Made by a program: the position numbers and the translations under genes. Under the pieces are notes generated by a model, which worked only from the letters and a program-made list of their open reading frames with translations, was not told the DNA's origin and ran no database searches. From positions 1 to 64,000 of the forward strand of contig NZ_JACVOQ010000005.1 of NCBI RefSeq assembly GCF_018882325.1: a stretch of 64,000 bases of DNA, read 5' to 3'. Below, in pieces: positions 15,426 through 28,819 of the stretch (position 1 is the stretch's first letter; each line of letters begins with the position of its first letter). This DNA is from Polynucleobacter sp. 78F-HAINBA. Its GTDB lineage: Bacteria > Pseudomonadota > Gammaproteobacteria > Burkholderiales > Burkholderiaceae.

Positions 15426-16351
15426 TGCATGCCTCGCGCACGAGTTTGACGGCGACCTGGAGTGTTGGTCAGTGGCGCACCAGGTTTGCTAGTAGCGGTG
15501 GATGCTTTTGCATCCCACTGTGGATCGTAAAGCAGGGCTAAGGCCTGACGGTAGCGATTGACTGCTGCAACTGGTACGCAAAATACATTTGAAGAGTTTT
15601 TGTCTGCATTACGTTCAATTCGGCTAATTACCGCCACCGCAAAGCCGGGCGGGTAGATGCCATCAATGCCTGAGGTAATGAGTGCATCCCCCACCTCTAA
15701 ATCGCTGGCCACCGGAAGGTAGCGAAGTTCAAGTGGGTTGCCACGCCCCGCACCAAATACCGCTGCTCTTAAGCCATTGCGAGCGACTTGTACTGGAACT
15801 GCAAAGTCACGATCTTCAAGTAATGAGACTTCTGCAGAGTGATCGTAAATGCGTACCACTTGACCTAAGATGCCAGAGTCATTTGCGATGGGGTTGCCCA
15901 GCTTAAGGCCATCATCGCTGCCGCGATTAATCACGATGCGCTGAGAAATTGGATTGGGTGGATTGAATAAAATTTCTACTGGCAATGTTTTAAATGGAGA
16001 GTGCTTTTGCAAATCCATTAGCTGACGTAGGTTTTGATTTTCTACAAGAAGAAATTCAGATTGGTTGGCAAGCAAAGAGAGCTCTGCTTGGCGCACTTTC
16101 ATTTCTTGATTTTCTTTATCTAGCGTTCCGCGACTGGTGAAGTATTCTGATGTCGCTTCATAGGCATTGCGCGGCATCATCATCACATACTCTAGCGGGC
16201 GCAATAACCAATTTACGTTATTGCGAATCGGATCCAGTGCTTTAAAGCGAAAATCGATCAACATCAATGCGATGCTGATCGATAGACAGACAATCAGTTT
16301 GACTAAAGCCGGAACGCCTTGTCTGAAAAGAGGAGGAGCGCTATGTTGCAA
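15422..16351 (-). CDS. mreC: Rod shape-determining protein MreC
   Basis: A 309-residue bitopic protein: short cytoplasmic N-terminus, one membrane helix (about 16-34), a coiled-coil segment (about 70-115) and the periplasmic beta-rich domain with VINRGSDDGLKLGNPI and GLRAAVFGAGRGN. It activates PBP2-RodA. The C-terminal 30 residues are Ser/Thr/Pro-rich and probably disordered. It lies 24 bp after mreB in the same operon. Confidence 0.94.
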   Translation of the reverse strand: MQHSAPPLFRQGVPALVKLIVCLSISIALMLIDFRFKALDPIRNNVNWLLRPLEYVMMMPRNAYEATSEYFTSRGTLDKENQEMKVRQAELSLLANQSEFLLVENQNLRQLMDLQKHSPFKTLPVEILFNPPNPISQRIVINRGSDDGLKLGNPIANDSGILGQVVRIYDHSAEVSLLEDRDFAVPVQVARNGLRAAVFGAGRGNPLELRYLPVASDLEVGDALITSGIDGIYPPGFAVAVISRIERNADKNSSNVFCVPVAAVNRYRQALALLYDPQWDAKASTATSKPGAPLTNTPGRRQTRARGMQ

Positions 16352-16375
16352 TTCCCTAATCGACGCTTAGGTCAA

Positions 16376-19285
<2,910 letters not shown>

Positions 19286-19289
<4 letters not shown>

Positions 19290-20758
19290 TGCAATGGGAA
19301 ATCGTTATTGGCCTAGAGACCCACGCACAGCTACAAACACAATCAAAAATATTTAGTGGCGCAAGTACGCACTTTGGGGCGAGCCCAAATACACAGGCCT
19401 GCGCAGTCGATTTAGCTTTACCGGGTGTATTGCCAGTATTAAATCGCCAAGCGGTTGAGCATGCCATTCGTTTTGGTTTGGCAGTAGGCGCAAAGATTTC
19501 GCCAGCGAGTATTTTTGCGCGCAAGAATTATTTTTATCCCGACTTACCCAAGGGATACCAAATTAGTCAGATGGATCTACCTATAGTTGTGGGTGGCCAT
19601 CTGGAAATCTTAGTCGGCGATCAAGTCAAAGTAGTTGAGCTCACCCGTGCCCACATGGAAGAGGACGCAGGGAAGTCGGTTCATGAAGAGGGCTTCCTAG
19701 GCCCACACGGAGAAGCATCCAGTGGCATTGACTTAAATCGTGCCGGCACACCATTGCTAGAAATTGTGACTGAGCCAGTGATGCGTAGTGCTGCAGAAGC
19801 AGTGGCTTATGCAAAAGCATTGCACACATTAGTAGTTTGGTTGGGTGTGTGTGACGGCAATATGCAAGAAGGCTCTTTCCGTTGTGATGCCAACGTATCT
19901 GTTCGGCCTGTTGGTCAAAAAGAGTTTGGTACCCGTTGCGAAATTAAGAACTTAAACTCCTTCCGCTTTTTGGAAGAGGCGATTCAATATGAAGTGCGGC
20001 GTCAAATTGAATTAATTGAAGATGGCGGTACAGTCGTACAAGAAACCCGCCTATACGATCCTGATCGTCAAGAGACTCGGAGTATGCGTAGTAAAGAGGA
20101 CGCAAACGACTATCGCTATTTCCCAGATCCCGATTTATTGCCTGTAGTGATTGATGACGCATGGATTGCTGATGTACGTAGCAAGATGCCAGCATTACCA
20201 GCACAGTTGCGGGAGCAGTGGCAAAGCGAATTCAGCTTGAGTGCTTACGATGCGCAGCTACTCACACAAGATCGAGATACCTCAAAAGTTTTTGAAGCGC
20301 TTTTAGCAATCGTTGGTAAGCCGCTGGCAAAAGCTGCGGCCAACCTAATTGCAGGTGAGCTTGCTTCTTCACTGAATCGTGCTGGAATTGCTACTGCAGA
20401 TGCACCCTTGAAGGCAGAACATTTAGCGCCACTATTAACTCGCGTAGCAGATGGGACTATCTCTAACAAGATCGCAAAAGATATCTTTGCAATTCTGTGG
20501 GAAGAGGCTGTCGCTGGCAAAGTCATTAGCACTGTAGATCAAGTAATTGACGCCAAAGGCCTGAAGCAGATCAGTGATAGTGGTGAGCTTGAAGCCATGA
20601 TTGATAAGGTCCTGGCGGCTAACGAGAAGTCTGTTGAAGAGTTCCGCTCTGGCAAGGAAAAAGCATTTAATGCTTTGGTTGGTCAGATCATGAAAGCTTC
20701 ACAAGGCAAAGCCAACCCAGGCCAAGTAAATGAGCTGCTGCGTAAAAAGCTGAGCTAA
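19286..20758 (+). CDS. gatB: Asp-tRNA(Asn)/Glu-tRNA(Gln) amidotransferase subunit B
   Basis: A 490-residue GatB, which phosphorylates the misacylated aminoacyl-tRNA and amidates it. It opens [22 protein letters not shown], the family signature, with the EDAGKS segment and the [12 protein letters not shown] block further on, and ends with the YqeY-like tRNA-binding domain ([16 protein letters not shown]). The ATG at 19289 is an alternative start. The DUF484-xerC pair follows 35 bp downstream. Confidence 0.96.
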
Positions 20759-20793
20759 AAAGTTAAATCAGAAAATAAGCAAGAAAGACATAG

Positions 20794-21468
20794 ATGAGCG
20801 CAATCGATCCTAAGCAAGCCGAACAAGAAGAATTGGTAGCGGAGTGGTTACGCGCTACTCCAGGTTTTTTTGAGCGCTATGCCAATCTCTTAAATGAAAT
20901 TCGTTTAAAGCATCCTCATGAAGATCGTGCAATCTCCTTGCAAGAGCGTCAAATGACTTTGTTGCGCACACAGAATCAAGAGCTCAATCGCCGTCTCAGC
21001 GAGATGCTGCACTTTGGTAGTCGCAATGACAAAACTCAACAGAGCTTAGTTGCTTGGTTGTTACGCCTGATGCGTGCAAACACAAAGGCGGATGTGGAAT
21101 CTGCGGTGACTGCTGGGCTGGCGGAAGTTTTTGAAGTGGAGTCGGCACAACTACTCTCGCCTAATGCGGCTTTTGGCCCTTGGATTGATACGCCTCTATG
21201 CGGTTCTGCTAAAGAGTTGGCATCTGCCAGCGTAGATTTGCTGGCAACCCAAGTGAGCATTGATCCTGAGTGGCAAAGCATGGTGGCTATTGGCTTGCCT
21301 CTAGGTAAAAGTATTGGCGCAGTGCAATCACCAGCAGTGCTTTTGCTAGCAAGCAAAGACGAGTCTCGCTTTACTGCGGATATGGGCGCATTCTATTTAC
21401 GTCAGATTGCTGAACTGACTGCTGCAGCTTTGGATCGTATCCAGGCTTATGAGCCAAGCACCAGCTGA
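20794..21468 (+). CDS. DUF484 family protein (GAF-like)
   Basis: A 224-residue DUF484 protein: an N-terminal helix with WLRATPGFFERYANLL, a heptad-rich coiled-coil segment with SLQERQMTLLRTQNQELNRRL (about 50-75), then a GAF-like domain ending in FYLRQIAELTAAALDR. DUF484 genes are often next to xerC, as here, where the two overlap by 20 bp. The biochemical role is unknown; a link to recombination or chromosome processing is inferred from context only. Confidence 0.85.
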   Translation: MSAIDPKQAEQEELVAEWLRATPGFFERYANLLNEIRLKHPHEDRAISLQERQMTLLRTQNQELNRRLSEMLHFGSRNDKTQQSLVAWLLRLMRANTKADVESAVTAGLAEVFEVESAQLLSPNAAFGPWIDTPLCGSAKELASASVDLLATQVSIDPEWQSMVAIGLPLGKSIGAVQSPAVLLLASKDESRFTADMGAFYLRQIAELTAAALDRIQAYEPSTS

Positions 21469-22450
21469 TCTTCATCCCTTAGTGCAAGAGTATTTGCACG
21501 AGCTGCATGTATTAAGGCAGCTATCACCTCATACGCTCAAAGCTTACCGCATGGATCTGGGTGAGTTGCAAGCATTGGCAACCGATGATTCCATTGAATT
21601 ATTAAAAGTCACCAATGCGCATGTACGTCGCTGGGCTGGCCGCCTGCACTCCAAAGGAAAATCATCTCGCACGATAGCTAGAGCGCTGTCTGCGTGGCGA
21701 GGTTGGTATGACTGGTTGACTGAGAAAGATGCATGTCGTGATGCGCAGGCAGGAAGGGTGACTGCAAACCTAGTGGCTAATCCTGTTGATGATGTGAAGG
21801 CTCCCAAGCGTTTGAAGTCTTTGCCTAAGGCGCTCTCAGTTGAGCAGGCACTCTCTTTAGTAAACCAAGCCGTAAAAGAAGCCGAAGAAAAGAAAGATCT
21901 GGAGTCGATACGTGATGCAGCGATCATCGATTTGCTGTATTCCTCTGGCCTACGTTTATCAGAGCTTCTGGGTATTGATGTAATGCAAAGCAAAGATCGC
22001 CAACAGGAGTCTGCTGGATGGTTGGATTGGGATGCTGCAGAAGTAACGGTTTTGGGTAAAGGTGGCAAGCGCCGCTCAGTTCCGATTGGTGGACCTGCAA
22101 TGCAATCCCTCAAAGTCTGGCGTACGCTCCGCGATGAACTGGAGCAAGCAGATGTATCGATAGCTTTATTTATCTCTGCTACAGGTGCGCGCCTATCCCC
22201 TCGGACTGTGCAGGCACGCCTACGGACTTTGGCAATGAGGGCTGAGCTGCCGACCCATGTGCATCCGCACATGATGCGCCATAGCTTCGCCAGTCATGTC
22301 TTGCAATCATCCCAAGATTTGCGGGCAGTACAGGAAATGCTGGGGCATGCCAGTATTGCTAGTACGCAGATTTATACCTCCTTGGATTTCCAGCACCTAG
22401 CGCAGGCATACGATAAAGCCCATCCTCGCGCAAAGGCTGGCAAAGCCTGA
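21449..22450 (+). CDS. xerC: Tyrosine recombinase XerC
   Basis: A 333-residue tyrosine recombinase that resolves chromosome dimers at dif with XerD. It has the N-terminal SAM-like DNA-binding domain (about 10-100) and the catalytic domain with R169 (SSGLRLSE), Lys near 207 (GKGGKRRSVP), H274-x-x-R277 (HPHMMRH), H300 (LGHAS) and nucleophile Tyr309 (IYTSLDF). The placing after DUF484 favours XerC over XerD. Chromosomal rather than integron or phage origin is supported by neighbouring core genes. Confidence 0.93.
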   Translation: MSQAPADLHPLVQEYLHELHVLRQLSPHTLKAYRMDLGELQALATDDSIELLKVTNAHVRRWAGRLHSKGKSSRTIARALSAWRGWYDWLTEKDACRDAQAGRVTANLVANPVDDVKAPKRLKSLPKALSVEQALSLVNQAVKEAEEKKDLESIRDAAIIDLLYSSGLRLSELLGIDVMQSKDRQQESAGWLDWDAAEVTVLGKGGKRRSVPIGGPAMQSLKVWRTLRDELEQADVSIALFISATGARLSPRTVQARLRTLAMRAELPTHVHPHMMRHSFASHVLQSSQDLRAVQEMLGHASIASTQIYTSLDFQHLAQAYDKAHPRAKAGKA

Positions 22451-22513
22451 GGAACTCGGTAAGATAGAAGGTTTCCCATTTGGGGAATGTATTTATAGAT
22501 TTTGAATGGATCA

Positions 22514-23578
22514 ATGATGGCGTTAATTCCGGTAACAATTCTCACAGGCTTTTTAGGTAGCGGCAAAACGACTTTGCTGAAACACATCTTGACTGAAGAG
22601 CATGGCAAAAAAATTGCTGTGATTGAAAACGAGTTCGGCGAAGAGAATATTGATAACGACATCTTGGTTCAAGACAATCAAGAGAACATTGTCCAAATGA
22701 GCAATGGCTGTATTTGCTGCACGATTCGTGGTGATCTGGTTGAGGCGCTCAACTCATTGTGGGAGCAGCGCAAAGATAAAAAGATTAGCTTTGATCGCGT
22801 AGTCATCGAGACTACTGGTGTGGCTAATCCAGGGCCAGTAGCACAAACATTCTTTATGGATGATGACGTTGCGGACCATTACGTATTAGATGCGGTAGTA
22901 ACACTTGTGGATGCCAAGCACGGCCCACGGCAATTGACTGAGCATGAGGAAGCACAACGTCAAGTAGGCTTTGCTGATCAAATCTTCATCACTAAGACCG
23001 ATTTGGTGACGCCTGCGGAAGTTGATGCCTTACGTAATCGCTTAATGCATATGAATCCTCGCGCCCCAATTCAGGGTATTTCTAAGGGCGCGGTTCCTTT
23101 GGATGCCGTTTTGGATCTCAAGGGCTTTAATTTGAATGCGAAGCTCGATATTGACCCTCACTTCTTGGAACAAGACGATCATGACCACGCTACTTGTGGC
23201 CACGATCACAGCCATGACCACCATGATCACAGCACTTGTGGCCATGACCATAGTCACGACCATCATGGCCATGCGGGCCATACAGACCGTATCCAATCCT
23301 TCGTTTTTCGTAGTGATAAACCCTTTGATCATAAAAAATTAGAGGACTTCCTAGGAGGCATTTTGGAGGTCTTTGGAGAGAAGATGTTGCGCTACAAAGG
23401 CGTCCTCTATGTGAAGGGTAGTAACCGAAAAGTCGTGTTCCAGGGCGTCCATCAGATGATGGGGAGCGATTTAGCGGGTGTTTGGGGTGCCGAGCCGAAG
23501 CAAACGCGGATGGTTTTTATTGGCATCGATTTACCTAAAGACACCCTGCTGGCTGGGCTTGAAGGCTGTTTGGCCTAG
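22514..23578 (+). CDS. COG0523 (CobW/YjiA/ZigA-type) GTPase, putative metal chaperone
   Basis: A 354-residue G3E GTPase. It has the P-loop [12 protein letters not shown], the metal-binding GCICC motif ([11 protein letters not shown]), switch ETTGVANP, and the G4-type TKTD. Between the GTPase domain and the C-terminal CobW_C domain is a His-rich linker encoding two near-identical units ([10 protein letters not shown] repeated), good for zinc or another metal. Members deliver Zn, Co or other metals to proteins or act in metal starvation. The codon at 22502 is TTG and out of line with the family N-terminus; ATG 22514 or 22517 is used. It lies directly upstream of dksA, a pairing seen in other Burkholderiales. 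Confidence 0.9.
   Translation: MMALIPVTILTGFLGSGKTTLLKHILTEEHGKKIAVIENEFGEENIDNDILVQDNQENIVQMSNGCICCTIRGDLVEALNSLWEQRKDKKISFDRVVIETTGVANPGPVAQTFFMDDDVADHYVLDAVVTLVDAKHGPRQLTEHEEAQRQVGFADQIFITKTDLVTPAEVDALRNRLMHMNPRAPIQGISKGAVPLDAVLDLKGFNLNAKLDIDPHFLEQDDHDHATCGHDHSHDHHDHSTCGHDHSHDHHGHAGHTDRIQSFVFRSDKPFDHKKLEDFLGGILEVFGEKMLRYKGVLYVKGSNRKVVFQGVHQMMGSDLAGVWGAEPKQTRMVFIGIDLPKDTLLAGLEGCLA
23160..23281 (+). repeat. In-gene repeat encoding the His/Asp-rich metal-binding linker
   Basis: Within the COG0523 GTPase, a unit encoding (T/S)[15 protein letters not shown] residues occurs twice in tandem, each time with ccac/gaccat-rich DNA, then a shorter HGHAGH end. The repetition is at codon level and may expand or shrink by slippage. 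Confidence 0.7.
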
Positions 23579-23681
23579 GAAATATCAAGTACAATCCGGC
23601 GCCACGGTCAATATTGGCAAAAGGGCGGTAAAAGTTTGGCAGAATGAAGTAATAATGGTTTAGAACCATGGAAAGAATGAA

Positions 23682-24170
23682 ATGACGGTAAAAACACCAA
23701 CGAAATCTACGGCTACAGCAAAAGCGCCTAGTAAGGCTGCAAGTGCAAAGGCTGCTAAGGGTGCCCCTTTAACAGAAGTTGAATTGCTCAAGATGTCCGA
23801 AAAGGACTATATGAATGCGGCTCAACTTGATTTTTTCCGCCAAAAGCTTCTGACCTTAAAAGACGATATTTTGAAAAATGCTTCTGAGACCACAGAGCAT
23901 TTGCGTGAAAACATTTTGGTTCCTGATCCTGCGGATCGCGCAACGATTGAAGAAGAGCACGCTCTTGAGTTGCGCACACGTGATCGCGAGCGCAAGTTAT
24001 TGAAAAAAGTAGAGCAGGCGCTAGCCCGCATTGAGTCTGGCGATTATGGTTGGTGTGAAGAGACTGGGGAGCCGATTGGTTTGAACCGTTTAATTGCTCG
24101 TCCAACAGCCAATCTTTCTCTCGAGGCGCAAGAGCGTCGCGAGCTTCGTCAAAAGTTGTTTGGCGATTAA
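23682..24170 (+). CDS. dksA: RNA polymerase-binding transcription factor DksA (one-cysteine type)
   Basis: A 162-residue DksA, which binds the RNA polymerase secondary channel and works with ppGpp. The coiled-coil tip motif DPADRA (in [14 protein letters not shown]) that is needed for activity is intact. The zinc finger is reduced: the four cysteines of E. coli DksA correspond to C, T, S and A here (WCEETGEP ... NLSLEAQ), so zinc can hardly be held. The N-terminal 35 residues are Lys/Ala/Thr-rich and probably disordered. A small hairpin (atggtt-tag-aaccat, 23655-23669) sits just before the ribosome binding site. Confidence 0.93.
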   Translation: MTVKTPTKSTATAKAPSKAASAKAAKGAPLTEVELLKMSEKDYMNAAQLDFFRQKLLTLKDDILKNASETTEHLRENILVPDPADRATIEEEHALELRTRDRERKLLKKVEQALARIESGDYGWCEETGEPIGLNRLIARPTANLSLEAQERRELRQKLFGD

Positions 24171-24196
24171 TTGCCAGATCAAATAAAAAAGTAGCA

Positions 24197-25099
24197 ATGA
24201 CAAAGCAATCTCCATCTATTAGCGAAATCTCTCCACTACTTAAGGCGGAGATTTTGGCCGAGGCCTTGCCTTACATTCGTGCGTATCACGGTAAGACTAT
24301 CGTCATTAAGTACGGCGGAAACGCTATGGTTGAAGAGCGCCTCAAAGAAAGTTTTGCGCGCGATGTCATCTTGCTCAAGCTGGTTGGTATGAACCCAGTT
24401 GTCGTTCACGGTGGTGGACCGCAAATTGATGAGGCCCTCAAAAAGATTGGCAAGACTGGCACCTTTATTCAAGGTATGCGTGTAACCGATGAAGAAACCA
24501 TGGAAGTGGTCGAGTGGGTTCTCGGTGGTGAAGTACAGCAAGATATCGTGATGTTGATCAACCACTTTGGCGGTCAGGCTGTTGGCTTGACTGGTAAGGA
24601 TGGTGGCTTGATTCGTGCCAAGAAAATGTTGGTTGCTGATGAGAAGAAAGCTGGCGGAACGATTGATTTAGGTTTTGTTGGTGAAATCGAAGCAATTAAC
24701 CCAGCAGTTGTAAAAGCATTGCAAGACGACGCCTTTATTCCAGTGATCTCCCCAATTGGATTTAGCGAAGAAGGTCAGGCCTACAACATCAATGCTGACT
24801 TGGTAGCTGGCAAGATGGCCGAAATTTTGCATGCAGAGAAATTAGTCATGATGACAAATATTCCTGGTGTGATGGATAAAAACGGCACGCTCTTAACAGA
24901 CTTAACTGCACGTGAGATTGATGGCCTATTTGCTGATGGCACGATTTCTGGCGGAATGTTGCCAAAGATTTCCTCGGCATTGGATGCCGCAAAGAGTGGC
25001 GTGAATTCAGTTCACATTATTGATGGACGAATCGAACACTCTCTATTGTTAGAGATCCTGACAGAGCAAGCGTTTGGAACAATGATTCGCTCCCGCTAA
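24197..25099 (+). CDS. argB: Acetylglutamate kinase
   Basis: A 300-residue kinase of arginine biosynthesis (N-acetylglutamate to its 5-phosphate). Amino-acid kinase family motifs are clear: VIKYGGNAM near residue 35, [10 protein letters not shown] near 72, and [16 protein letters not shown] near the C-terminus. The N-terminal helix of about 25 residues is the type found in arginine-inhibited hexameric enzymes, so feedback inhibition is likely (family knowledge). It starts 26 bp after dksA and is followed by slmA. Confidence 0.95.
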   Translation: MTKQSPSISEISPLLKAEILAEALPYIRAYHGKTIVIKYGGNAMVEERLKESFARDVILLKLVGMNPVVVHGGGPQIDEALKKIGKTGTFIQGMRVTDEETMEVVEWVLGGEVQQDIVMLINHFGGQAVGLTGKDGGLIRAKKMLVADEKKAGGTIDLGFVGEIEAINPAVVKALQDDAFIPVISPIGFSEEGQAYNINADLVAGKMAEILHAEKLVMMTNIPGVMDKNGTLLTDLTAREIDGLFADGTISGGMLPKISSALDAAKSGVNSVHIIDGRIEHSLLLEILTEQAFGTMIRSR

Positions 25100-25121
25100 G
25101 AGTTGAATAAGAGATATAGAC

Positions 25122-25778
25122 ATGCGTGATTCTTTAGACCCTACTGCATCAGAGATCGAAGCGACAGCTGCCGAAGAGGGTAAGACACGTAAGCGTCCAC
25201 GCCCTGGCGAGCGCCGCCTCCAGATATTGCAGGTGTTGGCTGAGATGTTGCAAAACCCTAAGGGTGAGCGTGTAACTACTGCAGCGTTGGCAGCAAAAAT
25301 TCAAGTTTCAGAAGCGGCCCTCTATCGACATTTCGCTAGTAAGGCGCAGATGTTTGAAGGCTTGATTTCTTTTGTCGAGCAAACAGTTTTTGGTCTGATT
25401 AATCAGATTAATCAGAAAGAAGAGTCTGGACTTGCACAAGCCCGCGGTATTTTGCAGATGCTTTTATTCTTTGCTGAAAAGAATCCCGGCATGACTCGCG
25501 TCCTTTTGGGCGATGCTTTATTGCAAGAGGATGACCGTTTGCAAGAGCGGATTACCCAAGTACTTGATCGCGTAGAGGCTTCTTTAAAGCAGGCATTGCG
25601 TATTGCACAAACTCAGGGTGGCACATGGGCAAACGTGTCTCAAGATGAAGTGAGCATCCGTGCGGCGATGTTGATGAGTTATGTCTTGGGCCGCTGGCAC
25701 CGTTTTGCTCGTAGCGGCTTCAAGAAGCTTCCAACCGAAGCGTCAGATATTAGTCTTCGCATTCTTCTGTCCGAATGA
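25122..25778 (+). CDS. slmA: Nucleoid occlusion factor SlmA (TetR family)
   Basis: A 218-residue TetR-family protein that binds chromosomal sites and blocks FtsZ ring formation over the nucleoid. The helix-turn-helix is about residues 45-75 ([31 protein letters not shown]), typical SlmA. The N-terminal 25 residues are longer than in E. coli (198 aa) and acidic then basic. It overlaps metX by 4 bp, so it is co-transcribed with the methionine genes. Confidence 0.9.
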   Translation: MRDSLDPTASEIEATAAEEGKTRKRPRPGERRLQILQVLAEMLQNPKGERVTTAALAAKIQVSEAALYRHFASKAQMFEGLISFVEQTVFGLINQINQKEESGLAQARGILQMLLFFAEKNPGMTRVLLGDALLQEDDRLQERITQVLDRVEASLKQALRIAQTQGGTWANVSQDEVSIRAAMLMSYVLGRWHRFARSGFKKLPTEASDISLRILLSE

Positions 25779-26914
25779 GCGAGCTACACCTTTCTAGAAA
25801 CACTATCCACTTTGCCGAGCCCTTGCCTTTGCAAAGTGGCGCCATCTTATCGGGCTACGATTTAGTTATTGAAACTTACGGCAAGCTCAATGCCGATAAA
25901 AGTAATGCTGTACTAGTTTGTCATGCGCTAAATGCATCACACCATGTGGCCGGTCCTAACCCAGATGATGCAAGCGATATTGGCTGGTGGGACAACATGA
26001 TTGGCCCGGGTAAGCCTGTTGATACCGATCACTTCTTTGTTATTGGTGTTAATAACCTAGGCTCTTGTTTCGGATCCACGGGTCCAATGAGCATCAATCC
26101 GGCTACTAGCAAGCCTTATGGCGCAGACTTCCCAGTCATTACGGTGGAAGATTGGGTTAATACTCAGGCGCGCTTAGCTGATAAGTTGGGCATTCGTCGC
26201 TTTGCTGCAGTAATGGGCGGTAGTTTGGGCGGCATGCAGGCATTGGCTTGGTCAATTCAGTTCCCAAAACGCCTTGCGCATTGCTTAGTAATTGCATCAA
26301 CACCAAAGCTGAGTGCGCAGAACATTGCCTTTAATGAAGTGGCGCGTAATGCCATTTTGTCGGACCCAGATTTTCATGGTGGCAATTACTACGAGCATGG
26401 CGTGGTGCCAAAGCGTGGCTTAAAGCTGGCTCGTATGGTTGGTCATATCACCTATTTATCTGACGATGACATGGCAGAAAAGTTTGGGCGCGAGCTGCAA
26501 AGGCCTAACGGTGAATCTCAAGATTATCGTTTTAGCTTTGATGTTGAATTTGAGGTTGAAAGTTATTTGCGTCATCAAGGTGATAAGTTTTCCACTTACT
26601 TTGATGCCAACACCTATTTGTTGATTACCAGAGCATTGGATTATTTTGATCCTTCTCGTCGTTACGAGGGCAGCTTGAATCGCGCCTTAGCTGAAGTGCA
26701 GGCCAAGTTTTTAGTTGTGAGCTTCTCTACAGATTGGCGCTTCCCGCCAAATCGCAGTCGCGAGATTGTGCAATCCTTGCTCAGCAACAAGAGTGAAGTA
26801 AGTTATGCAGAGATTGATGCGCCACACGGGCACGATGCTTTCTTGTTGGATGATCCTCGTTATCACAATTTGATTCGTGCTTATTTTGAACAAATGCTAG
26901 AGGCTAAATCATGA
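25775..26914 (+). CDS. metX: Homoserine O-acyltransferase MetX
   Basis: A 379-residue alpha/beta-hydrolase that acylates homoserine, the first step of methionine synthesis. The nucleophile elbow [10 protein letters not shown] carries Ser near 150, the Asp is in FSTDWRFPP near 310 and the His in PHGHDAFLL near 343. Whether acetyl-CoA or succinyl-CoA is the donor is not settled by overall homology; MetX proteins next to MetW in proteobacteria are often succinyltransferases. It overlaps slmA and metW by 4 bp each. Confidence 0.93.
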   Translation: MSELHLSRNTIHFAEPLPLQSGAILSGYDLVIETYGKLNADKSNAVLVCHALNASHHVAGPNPDDASDIGWWDNMIGPGKPVDTDHFFVIGVNNLGSCFGSTGPMSINPATSKPYGADFPVITVEDWVNTQARLADKLGIRRFAAVMGGSLGGMQALAWSIQFPKRLAHCLVIASTPKLSAQNIAFNEVARNAILSDPDFHGGNYYEHGVVPKRGLKLARMVGHITYLSDDDMAEKFGRELQRPNGESQDYRFSFDVEFEVESYLRHQGDKFSTYFDANTYLLITRALDYFDPSRRYEGSLNRALAEVQAKFLVVSFSTDWRFPPNRSREIVQSLLSNKSEVSYAEIDAPHGHDAFLLDDPRYHNLIRAYFEQMLEAKS

Positions 26915-27492
26915 AGCGCGCAGACTTTGCCGCAATAGCGAACTGGATTGCGCCGAATAGTGAAGTGCTTGATCTCGGTTGCGGTGATGGTAGCTTCCTA
27001 GAGTATTTGCAAAAGAAAAAGCCTGTTCATGCTTACGGAGTTGAGATTGATGATGCGCGCGTACTTTCTTGCGCTCAAAAGGGTTTGAACGTCATTCAAC
27101 AAAATCTTGAAGGGGGCTTAGCGCTCTTTGAGAACAATAGCTTTGATACGGTAGTGCTCTCGCAAACACTGCAAACTATTCATGAAACTGAAAAGATCTT
27201 GCGTGAAGTAGTCCGAGTTGGCAAGGAGTCGATTGTTTCTTTCCCAAACTTTGGCCACTGGTCTCATCGCCTAGCAGTTGGCTTTGGCCGCATGCCTGTC
27301 TCTAAGAGCTTGCCATATCAGTGGTACAACACGCCTAACGTGCGCGTTCTCACGGTGGCCGATTTTGAAAAGCTGGCTTCGAGCTTGGGATTGCAAATTT
27401 CGGATCAATGCATCTTGCATGAGGGTCGTCAGGTTACTTTGATGCCCAATCTTTTTGGAAGCCTAGCGCTGTTCCGCGTTCGACGTGCTTAG
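26911..27492 (+). CDS. metW: Methionine biosynthesis protein MetW
   Basis: A 193-residue SAM-dependent methyltransferase-fold protein with motif [16 protein letters not shown] near 20-34. MetW partners MetX in homoserine acylation in many proteobacteria and binds to it; its own methyl acceptor is unknown. The segment [21 protein letters not shown] is characteristic of MetW. It overlaps metX by 4 bp and the permease gene by 8 bp. Confidence 0.92.
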   Translation: MKRADFAAIANWIAPNSEVLDLGCGDGSFLEYLQKKKPVHAYGVEIDDARVLSCAQKGLNVIQQNLEGGLALFENNSFDTVVLSQTLQTIHETEKILREVVRVGKESIVSFPNFGHWSHRLAVGFGRMPVSKSLPYQWYNTPNVRVLTVADFEKLASSLGLQISDQCILHEGRQVTLMPNLFGSLALFRVRRA

Positions 27493-28819
27493 TACGATTG
27501 AGTCCTGGCTGAAAGATTTTCGGGTTTATCTCGAATGGCCTTGTCTCCGAATGCTCTTCTTGGGCTTCTCTGCAGGTCTCCCCCTACTACTGATTTTAGG
27601 AACTCTGAGCTTTTGGCTAAGAGAGGCTGGTATTGATCGCAGCACCATCGGTTATCTCACTTGGGTTGGTTTGATCTACGCATTTAAGTGGATGTGGGCT
27701 CCTTTGGTTGACCGACTATCCATTCCCTTGTTATCGACTTTATTTGGTAGAAGGCGTAGCTGGCTTCTATTTGCACAGTTGCTGATTGTTCTGGGTTTGG
27801 TGGGTATGGCTAGTATTGACCCCAAAGTTCAGCTCACGCCGGTTGTGTGGTGCGCACTCCTGGTTGCCTTTGGTTCTGCAACGCAAGATATTGCTTTAGA
27901 TGCTTTTCGGATCGAGTCTGCTGATAGCGATCATCAAGCGGCTTTAGCCGCCACATATCAAACAGGTTATCGACTCGCTTTAATTTGGGCTGGTGCTGGC
28001 GTTCTTTGGTTGGCTGCCCGCGCTGAGTCAGGCTCTGCTAGCTATGATCCTGCTGCATGGCAATTTGCCTATCTTTGTATGGCGCTCTCGATTGGTGTGG
28101 GTGTGATCACCACCTTGTTTAGTAAAGAGCCTGTTCGTATTGAGCTTGCAAAAGCTCGTAATGCAAAAGCATGGCTGCATCAAACTTTGATTGAGCCATT
28201 TGCCGACTTTATTAAACGCTATGGTTGGCACGCAATTTTGATTTTGTCCTTAATTGCCATCTATCGCATTAGTGATGTGGTTATGGGCATCATGGCCAAT
28301 CCGTTTTATGTGGATATGGGTTACACCAAAGATGAGGTGGCGGCAGTTAGTAAGGTCTTTGGCGTGGTGATGACCTTGGTCGGAGCCTTTGTAGGCGGCG
28401 TCCTCACATTGCGCTTCGGAGTGATGCGCATTTTATTTCTAGGTGCGATTTTATCGGCCGTCAGCAATTTGTTATTTGCTTGGCTTGCCACTCAGGGTCA
28501 TGACTTACATGGCTTGATCTGGGTAATTTCTGCGGATAACCTGAGTTCCGGAATTGCTTCAGCCGCCTTTATTGCGTTCTTGTCGGCGCTGACGAATATT
28601 CAATACTCTGCAACTCAGTACGCATTGTTTAGTTCGATGATGCTCCTGTTGCCAAAGTGGCTAGCTGGATTCTCAGGCGTCTTTGTAAATAACTTTGGCT
28701 ACTCAAACTTTTTTATTAGCACCGCAATTATTGGTGCTCCAGCATTAATTCTGATTTGGCTCACCATTCACTTCAAGGTTGTCGAGTTTAAAAAACACAA
28801 CGCTCAGGTCGCTAAATAG
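27485..28819 (+). CDS. AmpG-like MFS permease (muropeptide transporter family)
   Basis: A 444-residue, 12-helix membrane protein of the AmpG family of the major facilitator superfamily. Typical blocks: GFSAGLPLLLILGTLSFWLREAGI near the N-terminus, SWLLFAQ, and SATQDIALDAFRIE. AmpG imports anhydro-muropeptides for cell-wall recycling. Its translation overlaps metW, so it is in the metX operon, but the exact substrate is inferred by family only. It converges on exonuclease III, overlapping it by 8 bp. Confidence 0.85.
   Translation: MLSTIESWLKDFRVYLEWPCLRMLFLGFSAGLPLLLILGTLSFWLREAGIDRSTIGYLTWVGLIYAFKWMWAPLVDRLSIPLLSTLFGRRRSWLLFAQLLIVLGLVGMASIDPKVQLTPVVWCALLVAFGSATQDIALDAFRIESADSDHQAALAATYQTGYRLALIWAGAGVLWLAARAESGSASYDPAAWQFAYLCMALSIGVGVITTLFSKEPVRIELAKARNAKAWLHQTLIEPFADFIKRYGWHAILILSLIAIYRISDVVMGIMANPFYVDMGYTKDEVAAVSKVFGVVMTLVGAFVGGVLTLRFGVMRILFLGAILSAVSNLLFAWLATQGHDLHGLIWVISADNLSSGIASAAFIAFLSALTNIQYSATQYALFSSMMLLLPKWLAGFSGVFVNNFGYSNFFISTAIIGAPALILIWLTIHFKVVEFKKHNAQVAK

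Noticed and set aside
23160..23281. Repeats as a CRISPR-like array
   Set aside because: They are codon repeats inside the GTPase linker, in frame, with no spacers.
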